A stretch of 64,000 nucleotides of DNA from contig CAWCMA010000003.1 in NCBI GenBank assembly GCA_963796565.1, positions 434,001 through 498,000 of the forward strand. The letters are read 5' to 3'. The position numbers and the translations under genes are program-made. Below the pieces are notes generated by a model. That model was not told the DNA's origin and did not search any database. It worked only from the letters and a program-made list of their open reading frames with translations. The DNA comes from JAKAVN01 sp963796565. GTDB taxonomy: Bacteria; Desulfobacterota; Binatia; Binatales; Binataceae. How positions within the stretch are numbered: position 1 is the first letter of the stretch; each line of letters opens with the position of its first letter. Below are positions 36,341-45,745 of the stretch, piece by piece.

Positions 36341-36739
36341 TGAGTAGAGTTCCCCTATGGCTTGCGGCGCAAGCAGAAGCGTTGTTGGCGGTCGCCTTTT
36401 AGCCTTCGCGGCGGCGCACCGGTCAAGGGTACGCTCGCATAGCTCGCCGGCTCGCGCCGCCCTTGACCGGCGCCGCCGCTGCGGCTCCGGAAGCAATTAG
36501 GCGGGAGCTTAAGCTCCCGCCGACAGACCGCGGCGGAGTCGGCAAGTATCGTGCTCTCGACGCGAGAACCAGGTGGTATCCACCGCACGGGACAGGCTCT
36601 GACCATAATCAACACAGGGTCCAGCGGCCTGGGACCGTGGCCCTGACCGTACTTAAAACAGAGTGCCAACCCGGGTGGATGGCCGAACATTATCTACGGG
36701 GTCGACCGCAGCCGCCCCAACGGCCCGTTACGAGAGAGC
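36341..36739. other. Gap between two IS110 relics
   Basis: About 400 bp without a gene. It contains two-hairpin repeat copy B (36400-36521). The remainder is GC-rich and shows no family resemblance. Confidence 0.5.
36400..36521 (+). repeat. Two-hairpin repeat, copy B
   Basis: TAGCCTTCGCGG, then a 48-bp imperfect palindrome from GGTCAAGGG (36421) to CCCTTGACC (36468) with a central CTCGCCGGC, a GCCGCTGCGGCTC linker, GCAATTA and a perfect 22-bp palindrome GGCGGGAGCTT/AAGCTCCCGCC (36500-36521). It lies about 60 bp after an IS110 relic on the same strand. Confidence 0.65.
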
Positions 36740-37545
36740 TCATCCGCCCGGTAACGCCTCTTCGAAGAAGGGGCGATAGTCAGTTCCTGTCTTAACCAAG
36801 TCATGAGCGCCGCGTGCCAGCTTAGCCGCAACCGCGACATAAGCCTTGCGGCGGAGGTCGGCATCACTTGGATTGACGCGAAGATAACGATCAAATTTTC
36901 GCCGAAAGCTATTCTCGCGCATGCGCACCGCACTCTGCGCCGCCATCCAGAAGGCCGCGCGGAGTCGAGCGTTACCGTACTTTGAGAGGCGACTGACATT
37001 ACGGAAGCGGCCAGATTGTTGGGTCGATAGGTTCATGCCGCAGAAGGTCAAGAACTGGCGATAATGGGCGAAGCGTCGGAGGTCGCCAGCTTCGGCAAGG
37101 ATCATCAAGGTGATCGCCGGACCAATTCCGGGAATCGTCATGAGCCGCCGCCCATCGGCGCTACCCGCCAAAACGGATGCTGCGCGACTGCCGATGGCGT
37201 CGCGCAAACGACTCAAGTCCAAGTATTCCTCGAGCACCAGACGGAACATGGCGACAGCGAAACTGTCGAGCTCGGCCGGTACGCCAACCGAGTGTTGTGC
37301 GATCATATAGATCTCAGCCAACAGCGCGGTCTTGTTGACCTTGCGTCCAACGAGCTTCCAGGCTTGTTCGCTGAATTGCTGCGGCGACAGGGACGTGATC
37401 GTCGCCGGCGTAGCAAAGTGGTGTAAGAACTCCACCAGCCACTCAACATGGCTTGAGCGGATAAAGCGCTCAATCTCAGGAAAGTACAGGGCGAAATAAT
37501 GATTGCGCAATCGATGCCAGACGCGGGTTCTGGCGAGCGTGATCT
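36740..37545 (-). pseudogene. IS110-family transposase, 5'-truncated
   Basis: The C-terminal two thirds of a transposase from a third IS110 subfamily: LRNHYFALYFPEIERFIRSS near the start, MTIPGIGPAITLMILAEAGD, FLTFCGMNLSTQQSG and SKYGNARLRAAFWMAAQSAV. The N-terminal DEDD domain is missing. The open frame runs on to 37792, but that part is antisense to the start of the protease gene and does not look like transposase. Truncation point is near 37545. Confidence 0.85.
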
Positions 37546-37657
37546 GATGATGCGTCTTAGTTGAATTGGAACTTTGATGTTGACGCAACACGGTAAAGGG
37601 GAGACGATCATTAAAAGTCTCTGGATGAAAGTCTCTCGATGCACAATGGGAGTGAGA

Positions 37658-39010
37658 ATGAAAAAAAGAACAGCAGTAGCGCTGTTTGTAATCCTTGCTC
37701 TTCTGGTAAACGCCCGCTTCGTATTTGCACAAGCGGCCAACCAAAAATTGCCAAGGCCCTTCCCGGCCGTCGGAGCACAGATCGGTCTGCATGAAACGGT
37801 CGGGGTCAACCAGAACTTTTGTTGGGGAGAATCCGGACTGAAAGGGACAGCGGGAGGCCTGGCTTATGTTCTATCGAACAACCACGTACTGGGCGCCAAC
37901 AACGGTGGCGGAATGGAGGTCGACCAACCTGGGCTTACGCTTCCTGCGTGTCAGGGCAACTCGAGCTGCCAATTCGGAGTTGTTCACTCGTACATAAACC
38001 TCGTTCCTGGCTATTTGTACAACCTGACTGACGCAGGTCTCTCAACAGCAACGCCTACCACTGGTACGACGAATAACGTGATTTATGGCTTTTCCCCCAA
38101 GACGATCAGCAGGGAAGTGCAGACGACGCCCGTAATTGGCGAAACCGTCGGATTTATCAATTCGCAGGCCGCCGTGAATGGGTTTTCAAACTTCATCGTT
38201 TGCTCTATAGTATCGGTAACCGCTACAGCTAGTGTTGATTACTCCTGCGCCGCTGAAGGTAGTCCTGGCGATCCGTGTTGTTTTGCTATTCCCCCCGGTA
38301 ACCCGGTTGGCTTCATCAATCAGATAACCTTACAGTGTCCCATTCCGGCGCTGGCGCTGAAAGGCGACTCGGGCTCCGTAATCTTTAGTGCTTACGACGT
38401 ATGCAATATGCCCATCAGCATCCAATGGGGCGCACAGCCCGAGGGGGCAAACAGCTTAGTGTTTTCCGCACCCATCTTGGTTACGTTGCAGAACCTCGGC
38501 GTCAACATCGGGGGTAACAACACCTGCACATCCAACCCGCCGCACGGAGCGGTGCTCGCAGGTAATACACTGACGCCGAAGTTTTTGCTCGCTCAGTTTA
38601 ATCCCTCCGACGCGTCAGATCCTGATCACATATATTTGCACCCAGGGGATCCCGACTTCAATCCGAATGAGCAGTCCGCCGAGATTCCTATGCCTACCGC
38701 GCCCAGTTGGCCGCCCGTGTCCCCTGATGACGAAGCCAAAGATAAAATGATAGGTCAGACGATCAGTTCCCCAGCCTTCGAGGCCACGCGCAATCAGTGG
38801 GAGGCAGCGTTAGGCGTGCCAATCGTTTTCATGGGCGGCTTCGTCGAAGCGCCTGGTAGCCCTCTGAAATTTGTTGTAGGGGTTGACGCGCAGGGCGCCC
38901 CGATTCCTGATGTTCTGCCTCACAGTTTTATGGGTGCGCCAGTGGAGGTCCGCGACGTACCGCCAATACAACCCAACGTCGCGCACTCGTCGTTACCTAA
39001 GCAGCGATGA
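37658..39010 (+). CDS. Secreted trypsin-like serine protease
   Basis: A 450-residue exported protein. The signal peptide is TAVALFVILALLVNARFVFAQ. The catalytic triad of a chymotrypsin-fold protease can be read: His in AYVLSNNHVLG (about residue 76), a candidate Asp in NLTDAGLST (about 125) and Ser in LALKGDSGSVIF (about 236). Cysteines cluster between 45 and 240. The C-terminal 180 residues (SAEIPMPTAPSWPPVSPDDE and onwards) form an extra region with no family I recognise. The ATG at 37658 has a GGGAG site; the frame is open back to 37574 over the IS110 truncation point. The role is probably extracellular proteolysis. It is cargo among IS debris. Confidence 0.75.
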   Translation: MKKRTAVALFVILALLVNARFVFAQAANQKLPRPFPAVGAQIGLHETVGVNQNFCWGESGLKGTAGGLAYVLSNNHVLGANNGGGMEVDQPGLTLPACQGNSSCQFGVVHSYINLVPGYLYNLTDAGLSTATPTTGTTNNVIYGFSPKTISREVQTTPVIGETVGFINSQAAVNGFSNFIVCSIVSVTATASVDYSCAAEGSPGDPCCFAIPPGNPVGFINQITLQCPIPALALKGDSGSVIFSAYDVCNMPISIQWGAQPEGANSLVFSAPILVTLQNLGVNIGGNNTCTSNPPHGAVLAGNTLTPKFLLAQFNPSDASDPDHIYLHPGDPDFNPNEQSAEIPMPTAPSWPPVSPDDEAKDKMIGQTISSPAFEATRNQWEAALGVPIVFMGGFVEAPGSPLKFVVGVDAQGAPIPDVLPHSFMGAPVEVRDVPPIQPNVAHSSLPKQR

Positions 39011-39238
39011 CCGTGCCCCAGAGTGGTGGCAGAGAGTGAGCCGAACATTCGAAACGAAGGATCTCCAGTATTCCGAATGGGCGATTGGGGCGATCTTGAG
39101 CGGCGCTGCGGCTGGCGCATCAGGGCGTAAGCGATGTCCGAAAGCGCGGCCGGATTTTGGTAGATCACCGAAACCTTGATCGCGCAGGCGGGCATGTTCG
39201 GCGCGGGTCTCGGCGGCGCGCCTCAGTGATTCGTTCAT
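38993..39238 (-). CDS. Small hypothetical gene, third in a coupled cluster
   Basis: An 81-codon frame (MNESLRRAAETRAEHARLRD...). Its ATG overlaps the TGA of the preceding gene as ATGA, the sign of translational coupling. The second half (IAHSEYWRSFVSNVRL) overlaps the protease 3' end and looks unlike the first, so the gene may be truncated or frameshifted. No family recognised. Confidence 0.4.
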   Translation of the reverse strand: MNESLRRAAETRAEHARLRDQGFGDLPKSGRAFGHRLRPDAPAAAPLKIAPIAHSEYWRSFVSNVRLTLCHHSGARSSLLR

Positions 39239-39432
39239 CGCGTTTCTTCTCTTTGGAACGGACGCGGTACTGGACCGCCCGGCTCCTTCTTGATGACGAA
39301 TCGGGCCATGCGGTGGGTTCGCCAAGGCGACAGCCTGCAAGGCACGTCTGCGTAACCCCATCGACCGTCCGCCGCCTCGAGCGCAGCGATCAGTTCGCGC
39401 GCTCCGGATAGGCATTCGTCGTGGCTAGCCAT
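39235..39432 (-). CDS. Small hypothetical gene, second in a coupled cluster
   Basis: A 65-residue protein (MASHDECLSGARELIAALEA...) of unknown function. Its ATG overlaps the TAG of the upstream frame (ATGGCTAG), and its own stop overlaps the next start. The tight chain ParB-like, this gene, next gene resembles plasmid or phage small-gene runs. Confidence 0.45.
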   Translation of the reverse strand: MASHDECLSGARELIAALEAADGRWGYADVPCRLSPWRTHRMARFVIKKEPGGPVPRPFQREETR

Positions 39433-40209
39433 TGCGCACCTCCAGCTTAAGGTCCGGGTAGTCGCCGCGATCGAAGTGTCGAATGAAGTTCTTCAGAACG
39501 CCCGGCAGCTCGACGCTCAAGATCGCAAGTGATACCGGCGCCGTGCTTGTTTGCCATGCGGCCGCCAACCGTTCGGCAATCGCGCGGTCGGCCAGCGCGG
39601 TGTTTTGACAAACGCCAAAAAGCGGTAGGGCGGTGAGATGGTCAGAGTGCCAGCCCTGATCGGCGGCACCGACGCGGGTGCCTGCTCGGCGATCCGGCTG
39701 GCGTGGTACACGTACGGAGGACTAATCCCGACCGCTTTTGCCGCCTGCCCGGCGGCACGGCCTACGTCCCGCTGCTCTATTTTTTGAGCAACGGGTGGTT
39801 GGTTTCCCCGTTTGAGGCCCGCGACCTGCCGCGCGTGGGCCTCCTCTGCGAACAGCGGCACCAGATCGAGAGCTATGAAGGCCCGCTGGCTCTTCCTGTA
39901 ATGGTGATGGAGCAGGTTGAGACCGACTAGAACCTGTAGAAGTGATCCCTTGCCGTCCCATTCCTGGGTGTGCGACTTGATCCCAAGTTCGCGGCACGCG
40001 CGGTAGCGGCCATCGATGATCTTGCCGTGGTATGTCCAGATGGGCACGCGCTGCCCGTTGGCTTCGATGTCCGCCTTGAGCGCGATGTACTCGTCCCCGG
40101 TCATGAGAGGGAACAACACGGTGATGGGATGGAAGATCGGGAGATCGAGCTTAATCGGATCAGACAGTCCCTTCAGGGCTCGTAAACCTGAAACCCATGT
40201 GTAAACCAA
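39425..40209 (-). CDS. ParB-like nuclease-domain protein, probable frameshift near the C terminus
   Basis: The TTG at 40209 opens a 230-codon frame with a ParB/Srx-type N-terminal domain: FHPITVLFPLMTGDEYIALK, ADIEANGQRVPIWTYHGKII, DGRYRACRELGI. A recruitment-type helix-turn-helix follows (QKIEQRDVGRAAGQAAKAVG). The frame ends at 39517 in Arg-rich sequence, but another frame continues protein-like as NTALADRAIAERLAAAWQTS, SVELPGVLKNFIRHFDRG, to a TAG at 39425 that overlaps the next gene. A frameshift around 39600 is therefore likely, or two overlapping genes. Such proteins occur on plasmids and phages as partition-like or regulatory DNA-binding factors. The start overlaps the end of the SIR2-like relic. 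Confidence 0.6.
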
Positions 40210-40494
40210 CCCGTCCTTTCTCCAAACAGAGCGCGAAAACGGCGACCGACCTCGTGTGCTCCTAGTAGAGAATTCTGAGCGTCGAATTCGACGACGGTAA
40301 TTTTCTCCGCCGGCAAATGACCAAGGTTCCTTTTCAGAAGATAGACCACATCAACATCGTCAGGAGGCATGCTGTATCCAATGATGTGAACGCGCTCGGC
40401 ATCCCGCAGCGCCAAGGCTGCTTCGTACCAGATTCGCGATATATGGGGGTTCCGATGATCCTTCATGTGGGTTGTGATTTCGATACTCTGAAAC
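40173..40494 (-). pseudogene. C-terminal fragment of a SIR2-like protein, cut by IS21
   Basis: About 105 codons read SRIWYEAALALRDAERVHII then GYSMPPDDVDVVYLLKRNLG and KITVVEFD, the pattern at the end of SIR2-like NAD-binding proteins (IGYSLPPxD). Everything upstream is replaced by the left end of the IS21 element at about 40495. SIR2-like proteins are frequent NADase effectors in anti-phage systems, so this may be the stump of a defence gene. The assignment rests on a short motif. Confidence 0.5.
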
Positions 40495-40567
40495 GGCCCA
40501 CTTCGATGCTGTAAATTGGCCCACCCTTCATTGACCGAGCATCCTGCATAAGAGGCAGGAGGCGGGG

Positions 40568-42102
40568 ATGGAGAGGAGAGCGAAGGTGGAACTGTTCGAG
40601 CGGATTCGCAGGGAGTACGAGTTCGGAATCGGGAGCATCAAGGGAGTCGCGACCAAGCTCGGCGTGCATCGGCGGATGGTGCGCCAGGCGCTGATGAGCG
40701 CGGAACCGCCTGAGCGCAAGCCTGTCGAACGGGCACGACCGGTGATGGACCGTTGATTGAGTTCATCGACGCCATCCTTGAAGCCGATCGCAGCGCGCCG
40801 CGTAAGCAACGCCACACCGCGCATCGCGTCTGGCAGCGGATCATAGCCGAACGGCCCGAGCAAAGAGTCGCGGAAGTGACGGTGCGGCAATATGTACGCG
40901 AGCGCAAAGCGGAGCTGGGATGGACGACGCGTACGACCTGTGTGCCGCAGAGTTATCAACTCGGACAAGAAGGCCAGGTCGATTGGTACGAGGCGTGGGC
41001 GGAGCTGAGCGGCGAACAAGTACCGCTGCAAGTATTTTCGATGCGCAGCATGGCCAGCGGTGCGGCCTTCCATCGAGCCTATCATCGCGCCACGCAGCAA
41101 GCCTTCCTCGAAGCCCACGAGCACGCATTCAGTTTTTTCGGCGGTGTGTTTGGACTGCTGAGGTACGACAACCTCAAGAGCGCGGTGAAAAAGATCCTGC
41201 GCGGCTATCGGCGCGAGGAGACTGCGCGCTTCATCGCGTTCCGCTCGCACTGGCGGTTTACGAGTGAGTTTTGCTCGCCCTACGAGGCGCACGAAAAGGG
41301 CGGCATCGAGAGCGAGGCCGGGTACTTCCGACGCAATCACTGGGTGCCGCTACCGAAAGCGCGCGATCTCGAAGACCTCAATGGACAGCTGCTGAGCGCT
41401 TGTCATGCCGACGAGCAGCGTCAGATCGCTGGCCACAGCAAGCCGGTAGGCGCGCTGATGATCGAAGAACGTACGCATCTGCTGCCGTTCGCCGAGCATG
41501 GCTTTGATCTCGCCGATGTATCTTTCCCGCGGGTAGATGGGTTGGGATGCGTTAGAGTGCGAACCAACCTTTACTCCGCTCCGGTTGATGTCGGCAAAAC
41601 GGTCGAGGTCCGGCTCTATCCGAGTTGCGTCGAGATCTGGAACGAAGGGCGATGCCTCGCCCGCCACGAGCGCTGTTACGAGCGCAATCAGCAGGTACTC
41701 GATCTCGAACACTATCTCGACGTGCTGGAGCGCAAGCCCGGCGCGCTCATCGGATCGAAGCCGTTGGCGGCGTGGCGTCAGCGCGGGCTATGGCCGGAGA
41801 TTTACGATCGGCTGCTCGCCGAACTGATCGATCGGCACGGCAAGCAAAGCCGCACGCGCCAGATGATCCTGGTGCTGAGCCTGATTAAGGACCACGGTCA
41901 TCGCCGGCTGCGCACCGCGGTCGAAGAAGCGCTCGCGCTTGGATGTTCGGACGTGGCGGCAATCCAGCATCTGGCCGAGGCTACCGATCTCATCCGTGCG
42001 CGCAGCACGATTATCGAGTTGGGTAAGCTTACGCGCTACGAGCGTCCGCAGCCTTCGCTGAATGATTACGACGCACTGCTAGGCCAGAAGGTGGCATCAT
42101 GA
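40568..42102 (+). pseudogene. IS21 transposase IstA, split by a one-base deletion
   Basis: The first frame (40568-40756) carries the HTH (VELFERIRREYEFGIGSIKG, VATKLGVHRRMVRQAL). It stops at TGA where one C seems lost in GACC-GTTGATT; the second frame (40753-42102) then gives the rest: EADRSAPRKQRHTAHRVWQR, the rve domain QEGQVDWYEAWAELSGEQVP with DDE residues, LRYDNLKSAVKKIL and AHEKGGIESEAGYFRRNHWV. If the base loss is real, IstA is inactive; a sequencing error is possible. Confidence 0.88.
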
Positions 42103-42896
42103 ACGACGCGGAGCGCACGGCGTTGGAAGCCGCCACCATCCGCCAGCAGTGCAAGATGCTGCGTCTGCCGAGCATCGCCGCGCAATGCACGCAACTCGCC
42201 GAGCAGGCAGTGCTCGAACGGCGCACGCATCTCGGTTATCTCGAAGCGCTGCTGCAAGCTGAGCTCGAGGATCGCGAACAACGGCTGATCGAGCGGCGCA
42301 TCCACGAAGCTCGCCTGCCGCGGATGAAGACGCTGGAGGAGTTCGACTTCGCCAAGTGCCCTAAGATCTCGGCGCAGCAGATCCATGAACTGGCCAAGGG
42401 CGACTATCTCGCCAAAGCCGAGCCGATCATCTTTATCGGTGATAGCGGCACCGGCAAAACCCATCTGCTCACAGGGCTGGCGGTAGCGGCCTGCCGTCAG
42501 AAGCGCCGCGTGCGCTTCACGACCGCGGCGGCGCTTATCAACGAACTGGTCGAGGCCAAGCATCAGTTGCAGCTCGGCCGCACGCTGGCGCGTTGGGCGC
42601 GTTACGATCTGATCGCGCTCGATGAAGTCGGTTACGTCCCACTGGCCGAGGTTGGCGCCGAGTTCCTGTTCCAGGTGATCGCTGAGCGCTCCGAGAAAGC
42701 CGCGGTGATCGTGACTACAAATCTACCCTTCTCGGAATGGACCCAGGTGATTCCCAATGCCCGGCTGTGCAAAGCATTGCTCGATCGCATCACGGACCGC
42801 GCTCAAATCATTGAAACAGGAACTGAGTCCTACCGCTTTCGCAGAACCGCGGAGCGACGCAAAGGTCGAGCAGCAGTGACCAACGCATCAGATTAA
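42099..42896 (+). CDS. istB: IS21 helper ATPase IstB
   Basis: A 265-residue AAA+ ATPase of the IstB/DnaC type, which assembles with IstA for target selection. Walker A is IFIGDSGTGKTHLLTGLA near residue 110, Walker B is YDLIALDEVGYVPLAE near 170 and the sensor region IVTTNLPFSEWTQV follows. Start overlaps the IstA stop as ATGA. The gene is intact. Confidence 0.93.
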   Translation: MNDAERTALEAATIRQQCKMLRLPSIAAQCTQLAEQAVLERRTHLGYLEALLQAELEDREQRLIERRIHEARLPRMKTLEEFDFAKCPKISAQQIHELAKGDYLAKAEPIIFIGDSGTGKTHLLTGLAVAACRQKRRVRFTTAAALINELVEAKHQLQLGRTLARWARYDLIALDEVGYVPLAEVGAEFLFQVIAERSEKAAVIVTTNLPFSEWTQVIPNARLCKALLDRITDRAQIIETGTESYRFRRTAERRKGRAAVTNASD

Positions 42897-43079
42897 TGAA
42901 GCGGCGAGGGGGAAAATCCCCCTCGCACTCCCCCTGATCAGAACTTAGTTTCGGCGAGTAGCAAACATGACTAGATGAACAACACGGAGAGTGGGCCAAA
43001 TCTAAATATCAAAGTGGGCCATGCTGCATTGTCAAAAGCAGGTTGGCGTGATGAGCACTGGCCTGACCGGAGTTCCACA

Positions 43080-43550
43080 ATTTCGATCCGCACAAGGGCT
43101 ACCTTTACACGAATACCGACTTAGACAACTCCTGGGCATCATTGGTGCCGCTGACCAGTGGATCGCACCAGACCTGGCTCAGGCCGGTCCGGAGCAGGTG
43201 CAGGATCACTTGCGCGTCCTGGGGTCGTTCTTATCCTATGAATTGTTCATCGCCTCGCGCGTGCGCGCGAGTGCCAGCGTGGGGATCGGCCGCAGCTGGA
43301 AACTCTGACCCTGCAGAAAGTAAGCCAGCGGACGATGAAAGTTGCCGGTTGCTTCGAAACCGATCAGCACCGGTGCGGTCTCTCCATGAAGATACTCAGC
43401 GAGGCGCTGAAAATCTTCGGCCGTGTTGGTCATTCGAAAGCGCCGCTTGCGCACCGGAGCGGGCGGCTCGATCAACACGTCATGGCAATCTTTGGCAATG
43501 TCGATCGCTACCAACGTCAGCGCGCTCGGCGTACCGTGAAACTCAGCCAT
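43080..43550 (-). pseudogene. IS110-family transposase relic
   Basis: The N-terminal DEDD domain reads LTLVAIDIAKDCHDVLIEPP, VLIGFEATGNFHRPLAYFLQ and TLALARTREAMNNS, where a TAG replaces the usual Trp codon. A frame change follows and the sequence continues as KDAQVILHLLRTGLSQVWCD, PLVSGTNDAQELSKSVF before it is lost next to the IS21 end. It is inactive, and belongs to a fourth IS110 subfamily. Confidence 0.8.
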
Positions 43551-43631
43551 GGTCGGCGATCCTCCTTGAGGTTGTAGCTCGCGACCACAACCCTCGCAGG
43601 AGTCTCAATCCCCGGCCATGACCCTTTCCCC

Positions 43632-43791
43632 ATGTACTGTGGCCCGGAGTTCGTCGCCAAAAGCCTGCGCAGATGGCTCGCCGGATTGGGAACCAAGCCG
43701 CTGTACATCGAGCCGGGCAGCCCGTGGGAGAACGGCTATTGTGAGTCGTTCGACAGCAAGCTGCGCGATGAATGCTTAAACTGTATAATTT
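43632..43791 (+). pseudogene. IS3-family OrfB fragment
   Basis: About 53 codons from the rve core of an IS407-like transposase: YCGPEFVAKSLRRWLAGLGT, YIEPGSPWENGYCESFDSKL then RDECLN. Both ends are missing. It may derive from a copy of the relic at 26075-27230, which carries the same RDECLN motif. Confidence 0.8.
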
Positions 43792-44176
43792 AAGACTTGG
43801 TCAGGCAGTCGAATGGTGGTCCAGGGTGTTGGTTTGAGTAAAGCGTCAGATGTCGAGCGCAGCGATAGCCTGCGCTGGGGCTGGCCGTCAAGGGTTCGCT
43901 CGCTATGCTTGCCGGCGTACGCCGCCCTTGACCGCAGCCGTCGCTGCGGCTCGGCACTCGATTATGCAGTCGCCTGGGCGACTGCCGAGTAACGGAGCCA
44001 TTCATGATCTCAGGCTCTCGGCGGTCGCGGATGCCGTAGTCGGGCCGAGCATCTTCTCCTTCGCCAACGGCACGCTGTCAAGAAGGGTTTGCCGCGGAAT
44101 CTTGCCATAACACCAGCGCCCCATTGTGAACTCTTAGTCAGCAGCTCGCGCTAGTGTAGCTGGAAGAGGCCTATGC
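43792..44176. other. Gap holding two-hairpin repeat copy C
   Basis: About 385 bp without a gene, between an IS3 fragment and the second GT39-like gene. It contains copy C of the structured repeat (43866-43985). The rest shows nothing recognisable. Confidence 0.5.
43866..43985 (+). repeat. Two-hairpin repeat, copy C
   Basis: TAGCCTGCGCTG, then the imperfect palindrome from GTCAAGGGTTCGCTCGCT (43887) to CGCCGCCCTTGACC (43933) with a central GCCGGC, a GCCGTCGCTGCGGCTC linker, CGATTA and a hairpin GCAGTCGCC-TG-GGCGACTGC (43966-43985). It lies 75 bp after the IS3 OrfB fragment. Confidence 0.65.
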
Positions 44177-45745
44177 TTAGCGCGCTCTGACCTCGACCAG
44201 CTTGAGCTTTGCGATTACTCGCGGATAACACGCCTCCGCAGCCTCTACCGTTTTTAGCGGAGTAATTTCTCTTCCGCTCAGGATCAAAACTGGCGCTTGA
44301 GCGCACTGATCGTCCATAGGAACAACTCCGGCTCGGCGCTGGGCTGGCATATAGAAACGGACCACGTCGACGCAATAAGGCGGCAACACTGCGATCTGCT
44401 GTCCTCGTGAGGTCAATCGGCTTGCGAGTAAGGTTGCATCTTGCCAAGCGGCCTCATAAGGATGCCTCAATTGGTAGTCCACAGGACCCACAGCAAGACA
44501 TATCAGCAGTACGGTCAGGGCTATGACCAATACAGCGGAACGCAGCGCTGCCGCGCCCAAGCTAGCGAAGGCAAACATGCCGACGAATGAAATGAGTACG
44601 TATCGAGGATACTCCAGCGGATGGATGAAGTAGCTTACCGCCATCACCGCTAGCAGCGGACCGATCGCCCATCCGGCCAGAAACTGTGCGACTATGCGAC
44701 CGCTGTGCCATTTCCTCCATACTCCGAACGCGGCCAGCGCCATAAGGATCCAGAAAATCGTAGAGTTGCCAGTCGAGTCGCGTAGCGTAGTGTAAGGCCA
44801 CGAGATGGGCTGCAGTTTGAGCCACTCGTACGCGCCTACCTTCATTGCGCCCTGTGAAGACACAATGGCTCCGGGTAAGGAAGGCAGCAGGATTGCGATT
44901 CCCGCAGCGACTGCGCAGCTGGGACGGAACACGGCCAACCGTCGCGAGGGCTCATCCCAGAGCTTCCTGAGTAACAGCCACCCAAGCCACAGCCCTTCCG
45001 TCGCCAACAGAAAGATCGACGAAAAGTTAGCGGCAAACATCGTAGCAGTGAAAATTGCCACCCCTCCGTAGTTTAGAATTCCCCCGCGCCGCTGCGCACG
45101 AACAAAAAATATGATCTGTAAAAGCTCTGCGCACATCGTAAGCGGATACATCCTCATCGTGCGGTCGGACACCACCATAGTGAGATTGATGGCGTACAGC
45201 AGCGCGGCAAATGCGCCCGCTAACTCGCCGGCCGGCCCGGGGACATGCCCGTCCGCTACGTCGGTCAGAGAATGCCAGACTTCACGTGTTGCACCGAAGA
45301 GAAGGACCATTGCGATCATTCCCAAAGTGGCGGACATTGCACGCATCGTATAGAGGCTGCCGCCAAAGACCGTAATCCATTCATGCAACATCACATCGTA
45401 AAGCGCGAATTTGCCAGGGTCGATTTCGTGCTCTATCCTCGCTACCTGCTTAACGCTTGATGCCGACGCAGCTATCCAGGACGCGCCCTCGTCCCCGTTC
45501 ATATTGATTCGTGCTAAGCGATGGAAGCGCAGCCACCCTCCAATGACGAGCGCAACCAGTAACAGGACGAATGCGAACAAACGCGATGAACGCCAAGCAA
45601 ACATTTTCCGAACTATCTCCAGTACTTCGGCCTCGTATGGACCAGTATCGTCTCTGACGCTGGGGACAACGTCTATGGGGTTTGACATAAATTCTTTCAT
45701 ATGCATCTTTGGTATTTCGTCAGCCGTCCTGATACTTCCGCCCAA
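44177..45745 (-). CDS. GT39-like integral membrane glycosyltransferase, copy 2
   Basis: A 522-residue paralogue of the protein at 24412-25902. The first membrane segment (LFAFVLLLVALVIGGWL) is followed by RINMNGDEGASWIAASAS, the same loop as in copy 1, and by DPGKFALYDVMLHEWITVFG where copy 1 has DPGKLALYDIILHEWIGVFG. About ten membrane segments follow, and the end YPRVIAKLKLVEVRAR parallels YPRLAKQLHKVEVRLR. The start may be internal (ATG codons at residues 15 and 20). The function is expected to be transfer of a sugar from a polyprenyl carrier in the periplasm. The two copies flank 18 kb of mostly IS and cargo sequence and have diverged substantially, so the duplication is old. Confidence 0.78.
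   Translation of the reverse strand: MGGSIRTADEIPKMHMKEFMSNPIDVVPSVRDDTGPYEAEVLEIVRKMFAWRSSRLFAFVLLLVALVIGGWLRFHRLARINMNGDEGASWIAASASSVKQVARIEHEIDPGKFALYDVMLHEWITVFGGSLYTMRAMSATLGMIAMVLLFGATREVWHSLTDVADGHVPGPAGELAGAFAALLYAINLTMVVSDRTMRMYPLTMCAELLQIIFFVRAQRRGGILNYGGVAIFTATMFAANFSSIFLLATEGLWLGWLLLRKLWDEPSRRLAVFRPSCAVAAGIAILLPSLPGAIVSSQGAMKVGAYEWLKLQPISWPYTTLRDSTGNSTIFWILMALAAFGVWRKWHSGRIVAQFLAGWAIGPLLAVMAVSYFIHPLEYPRYVLISFVGMFAFASLGAAALRSAVLVIALTVLLICLAVGPVDYQLRHPYEAAWQDATLLASRLTSRGQQIAVLPPYCVDVVRFYMPAQRRAGVVPMDDQCAQAPVLILSGREITPLKTVEAAEACYPRVIAKLKLVEVRAR

Larger units (their letters stand above)
40495..43020 (+). mobile_element. IS21-family element
   Basis: IstA and IstB genes lie between ends that carry inverted GGCCCACTT motifs, each repeated internally (GGCCCAC at 40495 and 40518; complement near 42992 and 43014), the multi-repeat ends usual for IS21. 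I cannot identify a target duplication, so the ends are good to a few bases only. Confidence 0.8.

Noticed and set aside
37660..37792. Upstream extension of the truncated IS110 frame on the minus strand
   Set aside because: It is antisense to the signal peptide and start of the protease gene and does not resemble the transposase N-terminal domain.
43060..43140. Protein-like plus-strand stretch NFDPHKGYLYTNTDLDNSW
   Set aside because: The minus strand of the same bases encodes IS110 transposase codons (DPLVSGTNDAQELSK) that continue from the relic at 43550, so the plus-strand reading is a shadow.
27290..43985. Structured repeats as integron attC sites or a CRISPR array
   Set aside because: There is no GTTRRRY/RYYYAAC core pair and no integrase of integron type, the copies are thousands of bases apart and in both orientations, and no regular spacers exist.
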